A stretch of 64,000 nucleotides of DNA. Source: Comamonas kerstersii (lineage in GTDB: Bacteria > Pseudomonadota > Gammaproteobacteria > Burkholderiales > Burkholderiaceae_C). Where the stretch lies: the NCBI RefSeq assembly GCF_008801935.1, contig NZ_VZOT01000010.1, forward strand, positions 1 to 64,000, written 5' to 3'. A program made the position numbers and the translations under genes. The notes below the pieces were generated by a model that searched no databases, was not told where the DNA came from, and saw nothing but the letters and a program-made list of their open reading frames with translations. Shown piece by piece: positions 7,282 to 16,226 of this stretch (its first letter is position 1; the number at the start of each line of letters is the position of its first letter).

Positions 7282-8924
7282 TCTTGTGGCTCCGCGTTGA
7301 CAACTTCGTAGGTCTCAAGTTGCTCAAATTCCAGCTCTAAATCTCTAGGGTCAATCAGCCCTTGAGAGACTTTGTATAAGCCATGCTCAAATGCTGTTTT
7401 CCCTTGCATATCAGGCTCATCAAATGCTGCTTTACGGCTTTGACGCCAGTAAAGCTCAGCTTTGTCGTCATGCCCATCTGCAATATGCTGGCGAATGACA
7501 CGGTCAGGGACCACAATTTCTGCAACAATCGTCGACTTAATAATCCCAAGGTTGTGGCAATGATCACATCCATCTTCATTGCTGCAACAAATGTGATCAA
7601 TATTCAAGCCAAACTTGGCTTTCAGCAGGTTCTGCTTCTTTTGTGGCAAAACATTGGCAGCCGGCAATTTGCATTTATCGCAAAGCACGGGTAGCAAGCG
7701 CTGAAACATCAAGACAGAAAAGAACTGTCGGTCGCCCAGGATGGATCGGTCAATCCCAAGGCGAAAGAGTCGCATGGGCGTAGTCATGGCCGAAGCTGTG
7801 TGTGATGTGGTGTACATCTTGTGCCCTGTCAGCACAAAGTCGGCCACCATCTTGGCTACCACTGGATCACGCGTTTCACCGACCATGATGTCGTCGGGAT
7901 CACCACGCAATATGTCGCGCAAGATTCCTTGGAATTCTTTGTTCTCGTCATCGCCTTCGTGATCGCTGCGCTGCACCGAGATTTGAGAAACCCCAAAAAT
8001 CTTGTACTCAACCGGGTCTTCAACAGAGTAGCGTTTCTTAAATTTACGCTTGGGATCAAACTCCATCATCGTTTTGAGGGTAGTGGATTTACCCGAGCCT
8101 GTTGGCCCTGTAATAATCACCAAGCCAATCGAACGACTTACGGCTAATTCAAGCGAATCGACTTGTGATTGCTCATACCCCAAGTCAGTAAATGTTTTAG
8201 TGTCTGTTCCAACTTCCATAGGAAGAATCCGAACAATCACATCCCAACCATCAGCCACACGAATAAATTTATAGCGCAGCTTGAATTGCCTTCCATGCGC
8301 ACTGTGCCGAATCGTGCAACTCATGGACTTTTGTTCCAGAGAAAACGTGCCAATGCTTCGTGTACGAGCTTCCGCCATATGGGTGAACATATACGAAGCG
8401 ATTTGCTTGCAAGTTTCAACGTCAAAATTGCGGTGTCGATAAAGACGACTATGCACGCGGAAAAGCGTCATGCCGGAGTTTTCACGGCAGCATATATGCA
8501 AGTCTGTGGTGTCTTTCTTGATGGCGATACTGAGCAATTCTTCAACGATGGGTTTCACATCGCTGGAATCCGCAGTTACTTGCGCGCCTGCTGAAATGGC
8601 TGAATTGATTTCAGCAATCAAAGCTGTATCTGCTAGTCGATCCTCAACTACCTTGAAGCCGTATTGCGTAGCTTTATCTCGCAAAGTCAAATGCGACGGT
8701 TTGACAGCAAAACTGTCACTAACCAGGATAACAATTTCACGGTTTCCAAGGTCGAGCACTGCAACAGCAGACAAATCATTCCCTAGAACGCCCAATGTCT
8801 TTGTGATTACCGAGCGGTGCGTGGGTAATTCGATACGTTTTTGAATTCGACCAAAACGCCGCATTCTTCCCAACAGTGCAGCTGGCGAGTTCTGTGCATC
8901 GAGGTCTTTGGTAGCACTATGCAT
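7278..8924 (-). CDS. pilQ: PilQ, pilus assembly ATPase (GspE/PilB family)
   Basis: A 548-residue hexameric assembly ATPase that drives pilin polymerisation. Walker A is GPTGSGKSTTLK near residue 273. The Asp box YSVEDPVEYK, Walker B DDIMVGETRDP and His box YTTSHTASA follow in the usual order. A zinc-binding tetracysteine module (CDKCK ... CDHC) lies near residues 407-460, as in assembly rather than retraction ATPases. Only 10 bp separate it from pilP; it overlaps pilR by 4 bp. Base composition from here through pilR is visibly more AT-rich than in pilN/pilO upstream. Confidence 0.93.
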   Translation of the reverse strand: MHSATKDLDAQNSPAALLGRMRRFGRIQKRIELPTHRSVITKTLGVLGNDLSAVAVLDLGNREIVILVSDSFAVKPSHLTLRDKATQYGFKVVEDRLADTALIAEINSAISAGAQVTADSSDVKPIVEELLSIAIKKDTTDLHICCRENSGMTLFRVHSRLYRHRNFDVETCKQIASYMFTHMAEARTRSIGTFSLEQKSMSCTIRHSAHGRQFKLRYKFIRVADGWDVIVRILPMEVGTDTKTFTDLGYEQSQVDSLELAVSRSIGLVIITGPTGSGKSTTLKTMMEFDPKRKFKKRYSVEDPVEYKIFGVSQISVQRSDHEGDDENKEFQGILRDILRGDPDDIMVGETRDPVVAKMVADFVLTGHKMYTTSHTASAMTTPMRLFRLGIDRSILGDRQFFSVLMFQRLLPVLCDKCKLPAANVLPQKKQNLLKAKFGLNIDHICCSNEDGCDHCHNLGIIKSTIVAEIVVPDRVIRQHIADGHDDKAELYWRQSRKAAFDEPDMQGKTAFEHGLYKVSQGLIDPRDLELEFEQLETYEVVNAEPQE

Positions 8925-8934
8925 TTCAAGCCTC

Positions 8935-9465
8935 TTATTGATTTTCGATGGTGTGAGCTACAGGTCGAACTGCTGCATCAACCGATTGGTTACGCCAATC
9001 CAAGGTAATTGACTTGCGTTGCTGGATACGCTTTCCATCCATTTTCAGCAAGGTAATGCTGTATGGAGTGATGCTTTCTAGCTTCCACCCGTCGATCTTT
9101 GAGATATACGGCTCTTGCATGGAAACTGGAATATGCCGGCCTTGGTAATTGAGTTCTGCGACTTCTTCGCCAACGACGCCCCAAATAGCTTCTAACACTG
9201 GCTCCTGGTCCGAAAAATCTTGCTTGGCTTCCAAGAGTGGAGTGGCATTCGGCGGCATGCTTCCAAGCGCACTATTAGGCAAACGACCTTGATTGTTGTT
9301 GGCACGAATCTTTGCATCGAGTTCAGAGTCGATGAGTTGAACTTGCTTTTCCAAAAGCAAGCCAAAGGTATCGCTGCTAGAGGAAGGATTCACTTGGATT
9401 GCATCGGCTGAATATGCACTTCCAGGAAGTGCAAGCAGAATAAAAACAAGATTAAGGACGCGCAT
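8935..9465 (-). CDS. pilP: PilP, periplasmic pilus assembly protein
   Basis: A 176-residue secreted protein with a signal peptide (MRVLNLVFILLALPGSAYSA), a short helical part, and a C-terminal beta-rich domain (YISKIDGWKLESITPYSITL) of the PilP type that links inner-membrane PilO to the secretin. Start ATG 9465 is preferred over the GTG at 9474 because AGGTG lies six bases upstream of it. It overlaps the end of pilO by 14 bp. Assigned mainly from operon position and domain pattern. Confidence 0.8.
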   Translation of the reverse strand: MRVLNLVFILLALPGSAYSADAIQVNPSSSSDTFGLLLEKQVQLIDSELDAKIRANNNQGRLPNSALGSMPPNATPLLEAKQDFSDQEPVLEAIWGVVGEEVAELNYQGRHIPVSMQEPYISKIDGWKLESITPYSITLLKMDGKRIQQRKSITLDWRNQSVDAAVRPVAHTIENQ

Positions 9466-10747
9466 ATGCCTCACCTTTCAGTGCGAAAGTGGTTGTGTCT
9501 TTGAGGAAAAAACTAACTTCTGTAATTCCGATGGTCGGCGGAAGACGCCGAGCGAAATCCCGAAGTAAATAAGCTGGACCAGTTGCTGTGAAACTGGCGC
9601 GCACAGGCACTTGGACTGTTTCTGCGCCTGGTCCAGTTGCGGGAGTGACGTTCTCCCATGTGCTTGGGGTTTCAAGACTGACCCCCACCAGTCGCGCCAC
9701 CTGGGCCAGGTTGCCGATTTCAAAGTTCAGGCGACTGCGCAGCTGCAACTGCTCCAGCTTTCGTGGAGTGGTGTGGGCGAGAGCAACAGGAATTGGCTGC
9801 TCAATCTGGTCAATATCACTGCCGAGTTCAGGTTCAGGCCATTGCGCGGGCTTGAGCTGGGAATATGAAAGCCATGTCGCAAGTGGCTGGGCGCTGTACC
9901 GTGCCATGCACTGGGATGCTTGGCAGACAACGCCTGCGAGCCTCCAACCACCGATGGCCACTGGCAGCTTGTACAGCGAGTCGGTGTACTCCTTGAGCAC
10001 ATCGATGGGCATGGCCAGGTTGATGCCGGCATCAATCGCTTGCTGCAATCTGACCAGGTTTTGCGCTTGTTCCTGGGCCCTGGCTTGTGCTGCATCGCGC
10101 TTTCGCTGCACTTGCACATGGGCGTCATTGACGAGATAGCCAACGACAGCGGCCGCCAGCAAGCTGAGTGTGGCCACCAACGGCAATGAAACAGGCGAAT
10201 AGCGTTTGAAAGCTGCCTTAACGTAGTCCTGGCTCTCGATGGAGTGACTCAGTATCTCCACTGACATGGAGCGCAAGTCCATGCGGTTGGGCAGCTCCAG
10301 AAAGAGTTCTGGTTGGTCCGTGTAGACCGGCAGATCCTGGGAGGACGGTTGGGAGGTCAGAAAGTCGCGCACCAGGTTCATGGCGTCGTGGACAGTGCCC
10401 ACGAAATCCATGCGTTTGGCAGGCATGCCCTTGGCCAAGGCGAAGACCCAGAATGAATCTGGATCGTCCAGCGTGATCAGCGACAAAAAAGTGCTGTCGG
10501 GGATGGCAGCAGTGAGTAAAACAGCTGCAGAGCGTGGCTTTGCCTTGCTCTCAGCCTTGGTCACGAAGGCGATGCGCTTCTCGTGCTCATCGACCGGGGC
10601 TGGCCACAGGATCTGCCAGGCAGCGTTGGAGCTGCGGGCAAGCTGACGAATCTCCGTGCCCTGGCTTTCCAGGCCGTCAAGGGTCAGCCAGTCCAGCCCT
10701 GCAATAGCCTGGCCATAGCCAGGCACGTCCAGGTGCTTGAGCATCAA
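9452..10747 (-). CDS. pilO: PilO, inner-membrane pilus assembly protein
   Basis: A 431-residue bitopic protein. The N-terminal cytoplasmic half (about 1-180) is actin/PilM-like in size. One membrane helix follows (SLPLVATLSLLAAAVVGYLV near residue 190), then a coiled-coil start (RKRDAAQARAQEQAQNLVRLQQ) and a periplasmic C-terminal domain. This is the R64/TcpD-type fused PilM-N-O arrangement of type IVb systems. The first ATG overlaps the end of pilN by 4 bp. Confidence 0.85.
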   Translation of the reverse strand: MMLKHLDVPGYGQAIAGLDWLTLDGLESQGTEIRQLARSSNAAWQILWPAPVDEHEKRIAFVTKAESKAKPRSAAVLLTAAIPDSTFLSLITLDDPDSFWVFALAKGMPAKRMDFVGTVHDAMNLVRDFLTSQPSSQDLPVYTDQPELFLELPNRMDLRSMSVEILSHSIESQDYVKAAFKRYSPVSLPLVATLSLLAAAVVGYLVNDAHVQVQRKRDAAQARAQEQAQNLVRLQQAIDAGINLAMPIDVLKEYTDSLYKLPVAIGGWRLAGVVCQASQCMARYSAQPLATWLSYSQLKPAQWPEPELGSDIDQIEQPIPVALAHTTPRKLEQLQLRSRLNFEIGNLAQVARLVGVSLETPSTWENVTPATGPGAETVQVPVRASFTATGPAYLLRDFARRLPPTIGITEVSFFLKDTTTFALKGEAYARP

Positions 10748-12474
10748 AGCACTCCCTCAATGATCTGAGGCGTCAGCAACACCAGCACGGCCCGGCGCGA
10801 GGTGTTGTTGCTGATGCTGCCGCCCAGCAGCGGTGACAGAGCGCCATCCAAGGATCTGTCGGAGGAAGTACGCTGCGAGCTGTCAATTCCTGCCAGCAAG
10901 GCGGTCTGGCCACTGGGGGCGCTGCCGTAGAGCTTGTATTGATTGGCCGAAGATGGTGGGTACTCCAGCGTGACGCCGTTGGAGACGAAAGTCTTGGATT
11001 CACCCCGTGTCGATGCATCCAGGGAGAAATCCATCACCACGCTTCCGTTGGGCTGAACGGAGGCGAGCATGGTCAGGAACGTGCCTGTGGTCAGCTGGCC
11101 AGGCTCCACGCTGGGCACCACGGTCGACGGGTTGTTCGTCGTGCTGCTGGCCGCGCCAGAACGCGCTGGATACACGTAGGATTCTGTGGACGTGATGCTG
11201 GAGGGGCGGTTGTTCAGCAAGGAGTAGGTTTCGTCCTTGCGAATGATGACCTTGCCAACTGTGGCCAAGGCCTGGATGAAGCTGCGCGTCGTCGTTTGGT
11301 CGCCCGTGCGGATGACCCCCAACTGCCCCATGCCTGTGGCCGTGGTTTGTCCCGACGGCGAAAACGCGCCGCCACCCCATTTGGCAGCAGCATTCGTGAT
11401 GGCCCAGCTCCAGTCCACGCCCAGGTTGTTCGTGTCGTTGACTGTGATCTCCACTACCTGCATGCGCACTCGGATCTGCCGACCCAGGGCCTTGTTCTCG
11501 GCATCGATGAGCGCCCGAACCTGGTCTTGAACTTCACGCGTGTCGGTGACGGTGACGATGCCGGAGGTGGACACGGCGTACTTGCCCACACCTTTCGTCA
11601 AGGTGCTTTCCAGCGCATCCTTGATGCTCTTGATGACATCGATCGTCGCCTCAGACTTGGCCGTCACGTCAGACGATGAAGTCCCATTGCCAGCCTGCGT
11701 GTTGGTCCCGCTGGTCGAGGAAGTGGCACCTTCACCAGAACTTGCACGCTTGGTGATCGTGTTGCTGATGGTCTGTGTGTTGAGGACCGTGGCCACGTTG
11801 TACGAGCGCGTGACCAGTCGAGAGATGGTGACGGTGTTGTCCCGGTGGTTATAGTCCCAGCCCACGCCAAACGCAGCAGAGATCCTGTCCAGTAACTCAA
11901 CAGGTTCATAGGTGCCGCCGACCATGCTCATGTGGTCGATGATGAATCCACGTTGGCGGCCGCCACTCGACGCTGCAAGTGGTGCCAAGGGGGCCGGCAT
12001 TGGCCCCGACATATTCACTGGGCGGGGCGCTGCAGGTGCGTTTGGCGTGGTGGACACCTCACCAGTACCGATCAGTGCGCTCAATGGGACCAGGGCGTCT
12101 GCAGTGACGCGCACTGGAATTCCGACGATCTTGCTGATTCGGTCTGCATGCACTTGCAATGAAGGGCTGTCAGGAAACGAGTACCGGATCTGCTTGCGCA
12201 ACACCGCCGGTAGTTGGGACTTGCGAGCGACCTTGACGGTCTGGCCACCGAGCCAGGCTGCATCAATTTCGCGTCCAATCTCGGCATTGCGAATGTCATT
12301 GGCACGCACTTCGTCCAGCTTGCCGCGTACCGTGGCCACGTCAGTTTGTGCCTCCGTGGATATGGCTTGCTGCTCCATGATGGTGTTGCAGCCCAGCAGG
12401 CCAGATGCAGCCAGGCAGGCCAGGATGGTTTTACGCAAGGGAATCGTCGACTTCATGCTGGTGATGCCTTTCAT
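10744..12474 (-). CDS. pilN: PilN, outer-membrane secretin lipoprotein
   Basis: A 576-residue secretin forming the outer-membrane channel for the pilus. Lipobox LLGC (Cys29) after a hydrophobic signal indicates a lipoprotein, as in R64 PilN, BfpB and TcpC. An N-domain (FGVGWDYNHRDNTVTISRLVTRSYNV) precedes the C-terminal secretin domain (QIRVRMQVVEITVNDTNNLGVDWSW ... VLLTPQII). A Ser/Thr/Gly-rich insert near residues 235-260 separates them. The start at 12474 overlaps the upstream stop (ATGA); 12456 is an alternative. The best-conserved marker of the operon. Confidence 0.93.
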   Translation of the reverse strand: MKGITSMKSTIPLRKTILACLAASGLLGCNTIMEQQAISTEAQTDVATVRGKLDEVRANDIRNAEIGREIDAAWLGGQTVKVARKSQLPAVLRKQIRYSFPDSPSLQVHADRISKIVGIPVRVTADALVPLSALIGTGEVSTTPNAPAAPRPVNMSGPMPAPLAPLAASSGGRQRGFIIDHMSMVGGTYEPVELLDRISAAFGVGWDYNHRDNTVTISRLVTRSYNVATVLNTQTISNTITKRASSGEGATSSTSGTNTQAGNGTSSSDVTAKSEATIDVIKSIKDALESTLTKGVGKYAVSTSGIVTVTDTREVQDQVRALIDAENKALGRQIRVRMQVVEITVNDTNNLGVDWSWAITNAAAKWGGGAFSPSGQTTATGMGQLGVIRTGDQTTTRSFIQALATVGKVIIRKDETYSLLNNRPSSITSTESYVYPARSGAASSTTNNPSTVVPSVEPGQLTTGTFLTMLASVQPNGSVVMDFSLDASTRGESKTFVSNGVTLEYPPSSANQYKLYGSAPSGQTALLAGIDSSQRTSSDRSLDGALSPLLGGSISNNTSRRAVLVLLTPQIIEGVL

Positions 12475-13304
12475 TGCTGCGCGCCGCCTGTGCGGCTACC
12501 AACATCCGTGACGCGAACCACGTTGTTGCGGGTGTAGAAGGTGGGGTTCAGTGAGGTGGCGAAGGAGCGGAAGAGGCCGCGCACCGCGTCACGAAAATCC
12601 CCTTGGTAGCTCGCCTGTGCAGGGATCAGCAGGTCGTCCGCCGCCTCCCACACCACTTGCCAGCCAGCCTGGTCGGCCCAGCGAGTCAAGGCGTCCAGCA
12701 AAGTCCCATCAGCCGGTGACACTGTCCAGGCCTGCTTAGGAGGCTCAGCAGTTGGCTCCACCGCTGCGGCCGTGGGCACCTGGGTACCAGCTTGCAGACC
12801 TTCAGCGACCGGGTAGGTTTGCGCCGGCACAGGAGCAGCCAGAGCTTGGGATTGCTCCTGGTACTCCAGCTGGATGCCCGAATTGAGCTGCACCAGGTTC
12901 AGCTGTCCGTGCTGCTGCAGCTGGCCATTGACGCTGGCCAGGGCATCAGCCACCGTGTGGCTGGAGGGTTGCTGAACATGCACCTGCTGTGCGGCCGCAC
13001 CTGGTGCTGGTGCGTAGGGGACTTCCAGGCGTGCTGCAAGCAGCTTGGCCAGGCCATCAACGCTGCCAGTCCATGTCACCGCGATCCGTGCATCGAGCAG
13101 CGTGCGCAGCCCCGTTCCAGGCGTTGCATCTGGTGCGACTGGTGGCATGGCCACAAGTTTGGTGATGGCTGCACCCACGGTAGGTTCTGCTGCGACCCCG
13201 GGCGTTGTCGTGGAGGCTCGCTCTAGCGGCACAGATGCCGAGCAACCAGCAATCAAAGCAATGAGGGGCAGGGCACAGGTCAATCGTTTGGGTTGGAGTG
13301 TCAT
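12471..13304 (-). CDS. TcpQ/PilL-C-like lipoprotein
   Basis: A 277-residue putative lipoprotein (lipobox LIAGC, Cys21) whose last 100 residues, from WTVSPADGTLLDALTRWADQ to YTRNNVVRVTD, match the TcpQ/PilL C-terminal domain, a secretin partner. In R64 this domain is the end of PilL; here the PilL N-terminal domain is a separate gene at 42465-42932, so the protein is split. The start at 13304 was chosen for the signal peptide; the open frame extends further upstream without homology. It overlaps pilN by 4 bp. Confidence 0.75.
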   Translation of the reverse strand: MTLQPKRLTCALPLIALIAGCSASVPLERASTTTPGVAAEPTVGAAITKLVAMPPVAPDATPGTGLRTLLDARIAVTWTGSVDGLAKLLAARLEVPYAPAPGAAAQQVHVQQPSSHTVADALASVNGQLQQHGQLNLVQLNSGIQLEYQEQSQALAAPVPAQTYPVAEGLQAGTQVPTAAAVEPTAEPPKQAWTVSPADGTLLDALTRWADQAGWQVVWEAADDLLIPAQASYQGDFRDAVRGLFRSFATSLNPTFYTRNNVVRVTDVGSRTGGAQQ

Positions 13305-13315
13305 GGGGTTCCTAG

Positions 13316-13849
13316 TCAGCGCGCCACCGCATCGGCGATGGCAAATTCCTGGTAGAGCGCAAGCACCTTGGGCACATAGGCCTGTGTCTCGCGGTAGGGC
13401 GGAATGCCCTTGTGTTTGCGTACAGCCCCTGGGCCGGCGTTGTAGGCAGCCAATGCAAGCCGCCAATCACGAAACTCAAACCACATCTGGCGCAGGTATG
13501 CCGCGCCAGTGGCCAGGGCCAGTTCAGCGCGCAGCAGGTTGGTTTCGGGGTCGTGCAAGCCCACGTCACGGGCGGTCGATGGCAGCACCTGGGTCAGGCC
13601 CAGTGCATTGGCGGGTGAGCGTGCTTTGGGATTGAAGCCACTTTCCACTGCGACCAGCGCCTTCAGCAGTGCAGGCTCCAGGCCGTAGTGGTGCGCCACG
13701 GCCGTGATGGCTGCCTCGTGCTCCCAGTAGTTGCGCAGGATCTGCGCACATCCACGCGAGGCGCTGTGCCCGCGCAAGCACTGCTCTGGCCCAGCCACGG
13801 CAAACGCCGGCGTCAGAACCAGGCTGGCAGCGAGGAGGAATGCGCGCAT
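13316..13849 (-). CDS. Lytic transglycosylase (SLT family), conjugation-associated
   Basis: A 177-residue secreted murein hydrolase that opens the peptidoglycan for the pilus or mating pore. Signal peptide [20 protein letters not shown]; catalytic Glu69 in [13 protein letters not shown], followed by [13 protein letters not shown] and [13 protein letters not shown], the conserved SLT motifs. It is functionally equivalent to R64 PilT or VirB1. The start at 13849 gives a proper signal peptide; the open frame reaches 14134 but there overlaps the upstream gene. It lies 8 bp after that gene's stop. Confidence 0.9.
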   Translation of the reverse strand: MRAFLLAASLVLTPAFAVAGPEQCLRGHSASRGCAQILRNYWEHEAAITAVAHHYGLEPALLKALVAVESGFNPKARSPANALGLTQVLPSTARDVGLHDPETNLLRAELALATGAAYLRQMWFEFRDWRLALAAYNAGPGAVRKHKGIPPYRETQAYVPKVLALYQEFAIADAVAR

Positions 13850-13857
13850 GCGTACTG

Positions 13858-14760
13858 TCACAGCATCCGCATCACGCCCAGCACGATGCTGAGCGTGATG
13901 CCCCCGTGGATCACGTACTTCTTGAGCTGAGCCGTGGTTATGCGACCATCTGAGTAGCTCGACCAGATGGCGGCAAAGCTTGCAGCCATGATCAAGAACA
14001 CGGCAGCAGCACCCAGGCGGTTGGATTGGTCCTTGAGGGCGGACATTTCCACACCAGAGCCTTGCGCGAAGGTTTGCCTCATTGACGACGAGGTGGGTAA
14101 GCAGCCTCCTGGGCAACTCTCCGATGGCTGCCAACCAGAGCCAGGCGTGCTACCTCCAGGCGAAGCACCAGCCTGGCCGTTGCCACCCGTACCAGTCCCT
14201 CCTGTGCCAACACCAGAGCCGCCTGCAGGCACTCCAGCCATCTTGTCGGCCATGGAGCAGATGGTTGTGCCGTTGCGGTCAGCAAAACCAGTGCAGCTGC
14301 CTGAATTGAGCATCTTCTGGCAGTTGCCGATACCCAGCTGCACGCAGGCGAGCACCATGTTGCCGTCGACCGTGCGCCCGTCGAACGTGCCCATGTCGAT
14401 CAGCTGTCGCACCGAACCAGCTTTGAGCGCATCGACAGTCAGCTGGGACCAAGCATCGATCTGCTGCTGCAAGGACCACTGCTGGTATTGGCTAGGCGTG
14501 ACACCGGCGTACTTGTCGATGTTCGCCCGGTTCATCTGCAGCACCCCATAGCAGCATGAGCCGTTGTAGGCGGTGGTGTTACCCCCACTCTCGACACGAA
14601 TTGCCAGGTTGGCCACAGCCTGAGCATTGGCCTTGAGCCAAGCGCTGGCATACGGCGAGTTCTGGATGGCCTGCTGTATTTGAGCCGAAGTCACAACAGC
14701 AGCCATCACAAGTACAGGAATGAGCCAGAGCAGGGCGATCAGACGCTTGGACTTGGTCAT
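13858..14760 (-). CDS. Secreted lysozyme-like protein with C-terminal membrane segments
   Basis: A 300-residue protein. An N-terminal signal/anchor ([18 protein letters not shown]) is followed by a lysozyme-like part with [26 protein letters not shown] and NIDKYAG, which resembles the Glu-containing entry of goose-type/SLT enzymes. A Gly/Thr/Ser-rich, Cys-containing linker (about 185-225) leads to two hydrophobic helices at the C-terminus ([30 protein letters not shown]). Two murein-hydrolase-like genes in tandem suggest division of labour between pilus and pore. Enzymatic activity is inferred. It overlaps both neighbours' ends by a few bases or lies beside them. Confidence 0.55.
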   Translation of the reverse strand: MTKSKRLIALLWLIPVLVMAAVVTSAQIQQAIQNSPYASAWLKANAQAVANLAIRVESGGNTTAYNGSCCYGVLQMNRANIDKYAGVTPSQYQQWSLQQQIDAWSQLTVDALKAGSVRQLIDMGTFDGRTVDGNMVLACVQLGIGNCQKMLNSGSCTGFADRNGTTICSMADKMAGVPAGGSGVGTGGTGTGGNGQAGASPGGSTPGSGWQPSESCPGGCLPTSSSMRQTFAQGSGVEMSALKDQSNRLGAAAVFLIMAASFAAIWSSYSDGRITTAQLKKYVIHGGITLSIVLGVMRML

Positions 14761-15296
14761 TGCAGCCTCAGCGTCTTGTTGCAGGCCTCTACGATCTGGC
14801 CGTACTGGATGGCGCGAAAGTGGATTTGCGTGCCCAACAGCTGGTATTCGATACGGTTGCGACCATCGTCGGCCGCGCTACCAAAGAACATGCAGTAGCC
14901 TGGCAGCTCTGCTGGGCGCGCAGCTGACACAGGCCAGGCTGTCACACGCATCTGGCAGACAGTGAACACGTCGCTTTCGTTGGCACCGTTGGGCGCATCC
15001 TCGCAGCGTGGGCTGCTGGAGGCGTTGAACATGCTGAAGACCAGCTGGCGACCTGCAACCTTTACCTCACCCACCAGCGTGAAAGCGGGCAGGGGTTTGC
15101 CTTGGGTCGCACTGCGTTGCTGTGCAAGCTCTTTAGCCCACAGCTGCTCCATGAGCTTGCGGTCTGAAGCGTTGCCCCTGGTGCCGTAGGCGGCGCTGTC
15201 AAACACCACTTCGCGCATCGGTTTCCACTGAGCCAATGCAGCACTGCACAAAGTTGATGCAAGAGCAGCAACGATGAAATGGTGGGCGCGCTTCAT
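14757..15296 (-). CDS. Secreted protein of unknown function in the pil operon
   Basis: A 179-residue protein with a signal peptide (AALASTLCSAALAQ) and five further Cys, suggesting an exported, disulfide-bonded fold. It directly follows a DsbC-like gene (4-bp overlap), a plausible helper for its folding. I recognise no family. Its position at the head of the pilus operon suggests a periplasmic assembly factor, but this is only context. Confidence 0.6.
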   Translation of the reverse strand: MKRAHHFIVAALASTLCSAALAQWKPMREVVFDSAAYGTRGNASDRKLMEQLWAKELAQQRSATQGKPLPAFTLVGEVKVAGRQLVFSMFNASSSPRCEDAPNGANESDVFTVCQMRVTAWPVSAARPAELPGYCMFFGSAADDGRNRIEYQLLGTQIHFRAIQYGQIVEACNKTLRLQ

Positions 15297-16048
15297 CGTT
15301 GCTGCCCCCGTGCAACGAGATGCCGCGCTGCCTCCAGCTCCTGCAAAAACTGCTCTGGCGGTGTTGCACCTACCAGGCGTTTGCCTGTGGACAGAACCAC
15401 GGTGGGGGTGTTGTTGATCTGAAAGCGCTCACCAAGGGCCAGGATCTCGACCAGGCCGTCCAGGTCGCAACGCTGGTTCAACTGCGGCCGCGCACCGGCC
15501 ATCATGGCTTTCCAGACGCCGGCGCGGTCGGGCGAGCACCATGCTCCGCGGGCCAGTCCCTGGCTCTCTGGACTGATCACCGGGAACATGAACCGATAAA
15601 TGGTCACGTCATCGAGCTGGTCCAGGAACTTGGTGAAGGAGCGGCAGATAGGGCAGTTTGGGTCTTCAAATACCGCGAACACCTTGCTGCCATCTCCGTG
15701 CACTTCCTTGATCGCATGCTGCAGTGGCAAGCGATCAAATGGGATGGCCATGGCCGTGTCCAGTTTCTTTGCAGTCAGATCCTGGCGCGCCTTCAGGTCC
15801 ATCAGTGACCCACCCACAAATCCAAAGCGCCCAGTCGCATCGACATAGAACACTTCGCCATCGGCCATCGCCTCGTAGACACCAGGCCAAGGGGTCGTGG
15901 ACACCTGCTTGACTTGAACCTGGCCACCAGTGTTCGTGGCTACAGCGGACTTGAGCAGGGCGGCCAGCTTGGCAGGCACATCGTCAGCATGGCTTGAGAT
16001 GGGGGCCGCAGCTGCAAGCAGCAGGCAAAGGAGTGGTTTCTTGAGCAT
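15293..16048 (-). CDS. DsbC-like thiol:disulfide isomerase, first gene of the pil operon
   Basis: A 251-residue periplasmic protein. The signal peptide ends near ISSHA; an N-terminal dimerisation domain of DsbC type (VYEAMADGEVFYVDATGRFGF) precedes a thioredoxin fold with the active site FEDPNCPICRSF (Cys132-Pro-Ile-Cys135) and the cis-Pro region NNTPTVVLSTG. Elements with Cys-rich pilus and mating-pore proteins often carry their own isomerase. It starts 35 bp from the dyad operator at 16083-16120, so it is the first gene of the pilus transcription unit. Confidence 0.88.
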   Translation of the reverse strand: MLKKPLLCLLLAAAAPISSHADDVPAKLAALLKSAVATNTGGQVQVKQVSTTPWPGVYEAMADGEVFYVDATGRFGFVGGSLMDLKARQDLTAKKLDTAMAIPFDRLPLQHAIKEVHGDGSKVFAVFEDPNCPICRSFTKFLDQLDDVTIYRFMFPVISPESQGLARGAWCSPDRAGVWKAMMAGARPQLNQRCDLDGLVEILALGERFQINNTPTVVLSTGKRLVGATPPEQFLQELEAARHLVARGQQR

Positions 16049-16082
16049 GCGCGCACTCTAGAAAACGCAACTCCGCGCCGCC

Positions 16083-16120
16083 AGCGGAAATCGTTCGTTA
16101 CATACCTAACGATTTCCGCT
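16083..16120. promoter_or_regulatory. Dyad operator, copy A (recombinase | pilus operon)
   Basis: Perfect 13-bp inverted repeat, AGCGGAAATCGTT (16083-16095) and AACGATTTCCGCT (16108-16120), around a 12-bp centre containing CATACCT. Related dyads lie at 43062-43097 and 45703-45737. The right arm merges into a TTGACA (16120-16125) facing the recombinase. Towards the pil operon, a TAGAGT -10-like box lies at about the right distance but with a poor -35, suggesting activator dependence. Confidence 0.75.
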
Positions 16121-16148
16121 TGACAAATGGTTTTTTATAAGGTGTTAC
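16120..16148 (+). promoter_or_regulatory. Predicted promoter of the XerD-like recombinase gene
   Basis: A consensus -35 TTGACA (16120-16125), a 17-bp spacer and a weak -10 TGTTAC (16143-16148). The -35 overlaps the last base of the dyad operator, so a bound regulator would touch RNA polymerase. Leader of about 70 nt to ATG 16227. Confidence 0.5.
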
Positions 16149-16226
16149 ATTGCCGCCGTTTTGGGGTGTGCATCAGCCCGGCAGACGCTCATTGGCATCC
16201 GCCGGTTTGACTGCGCCGAGGTATGG

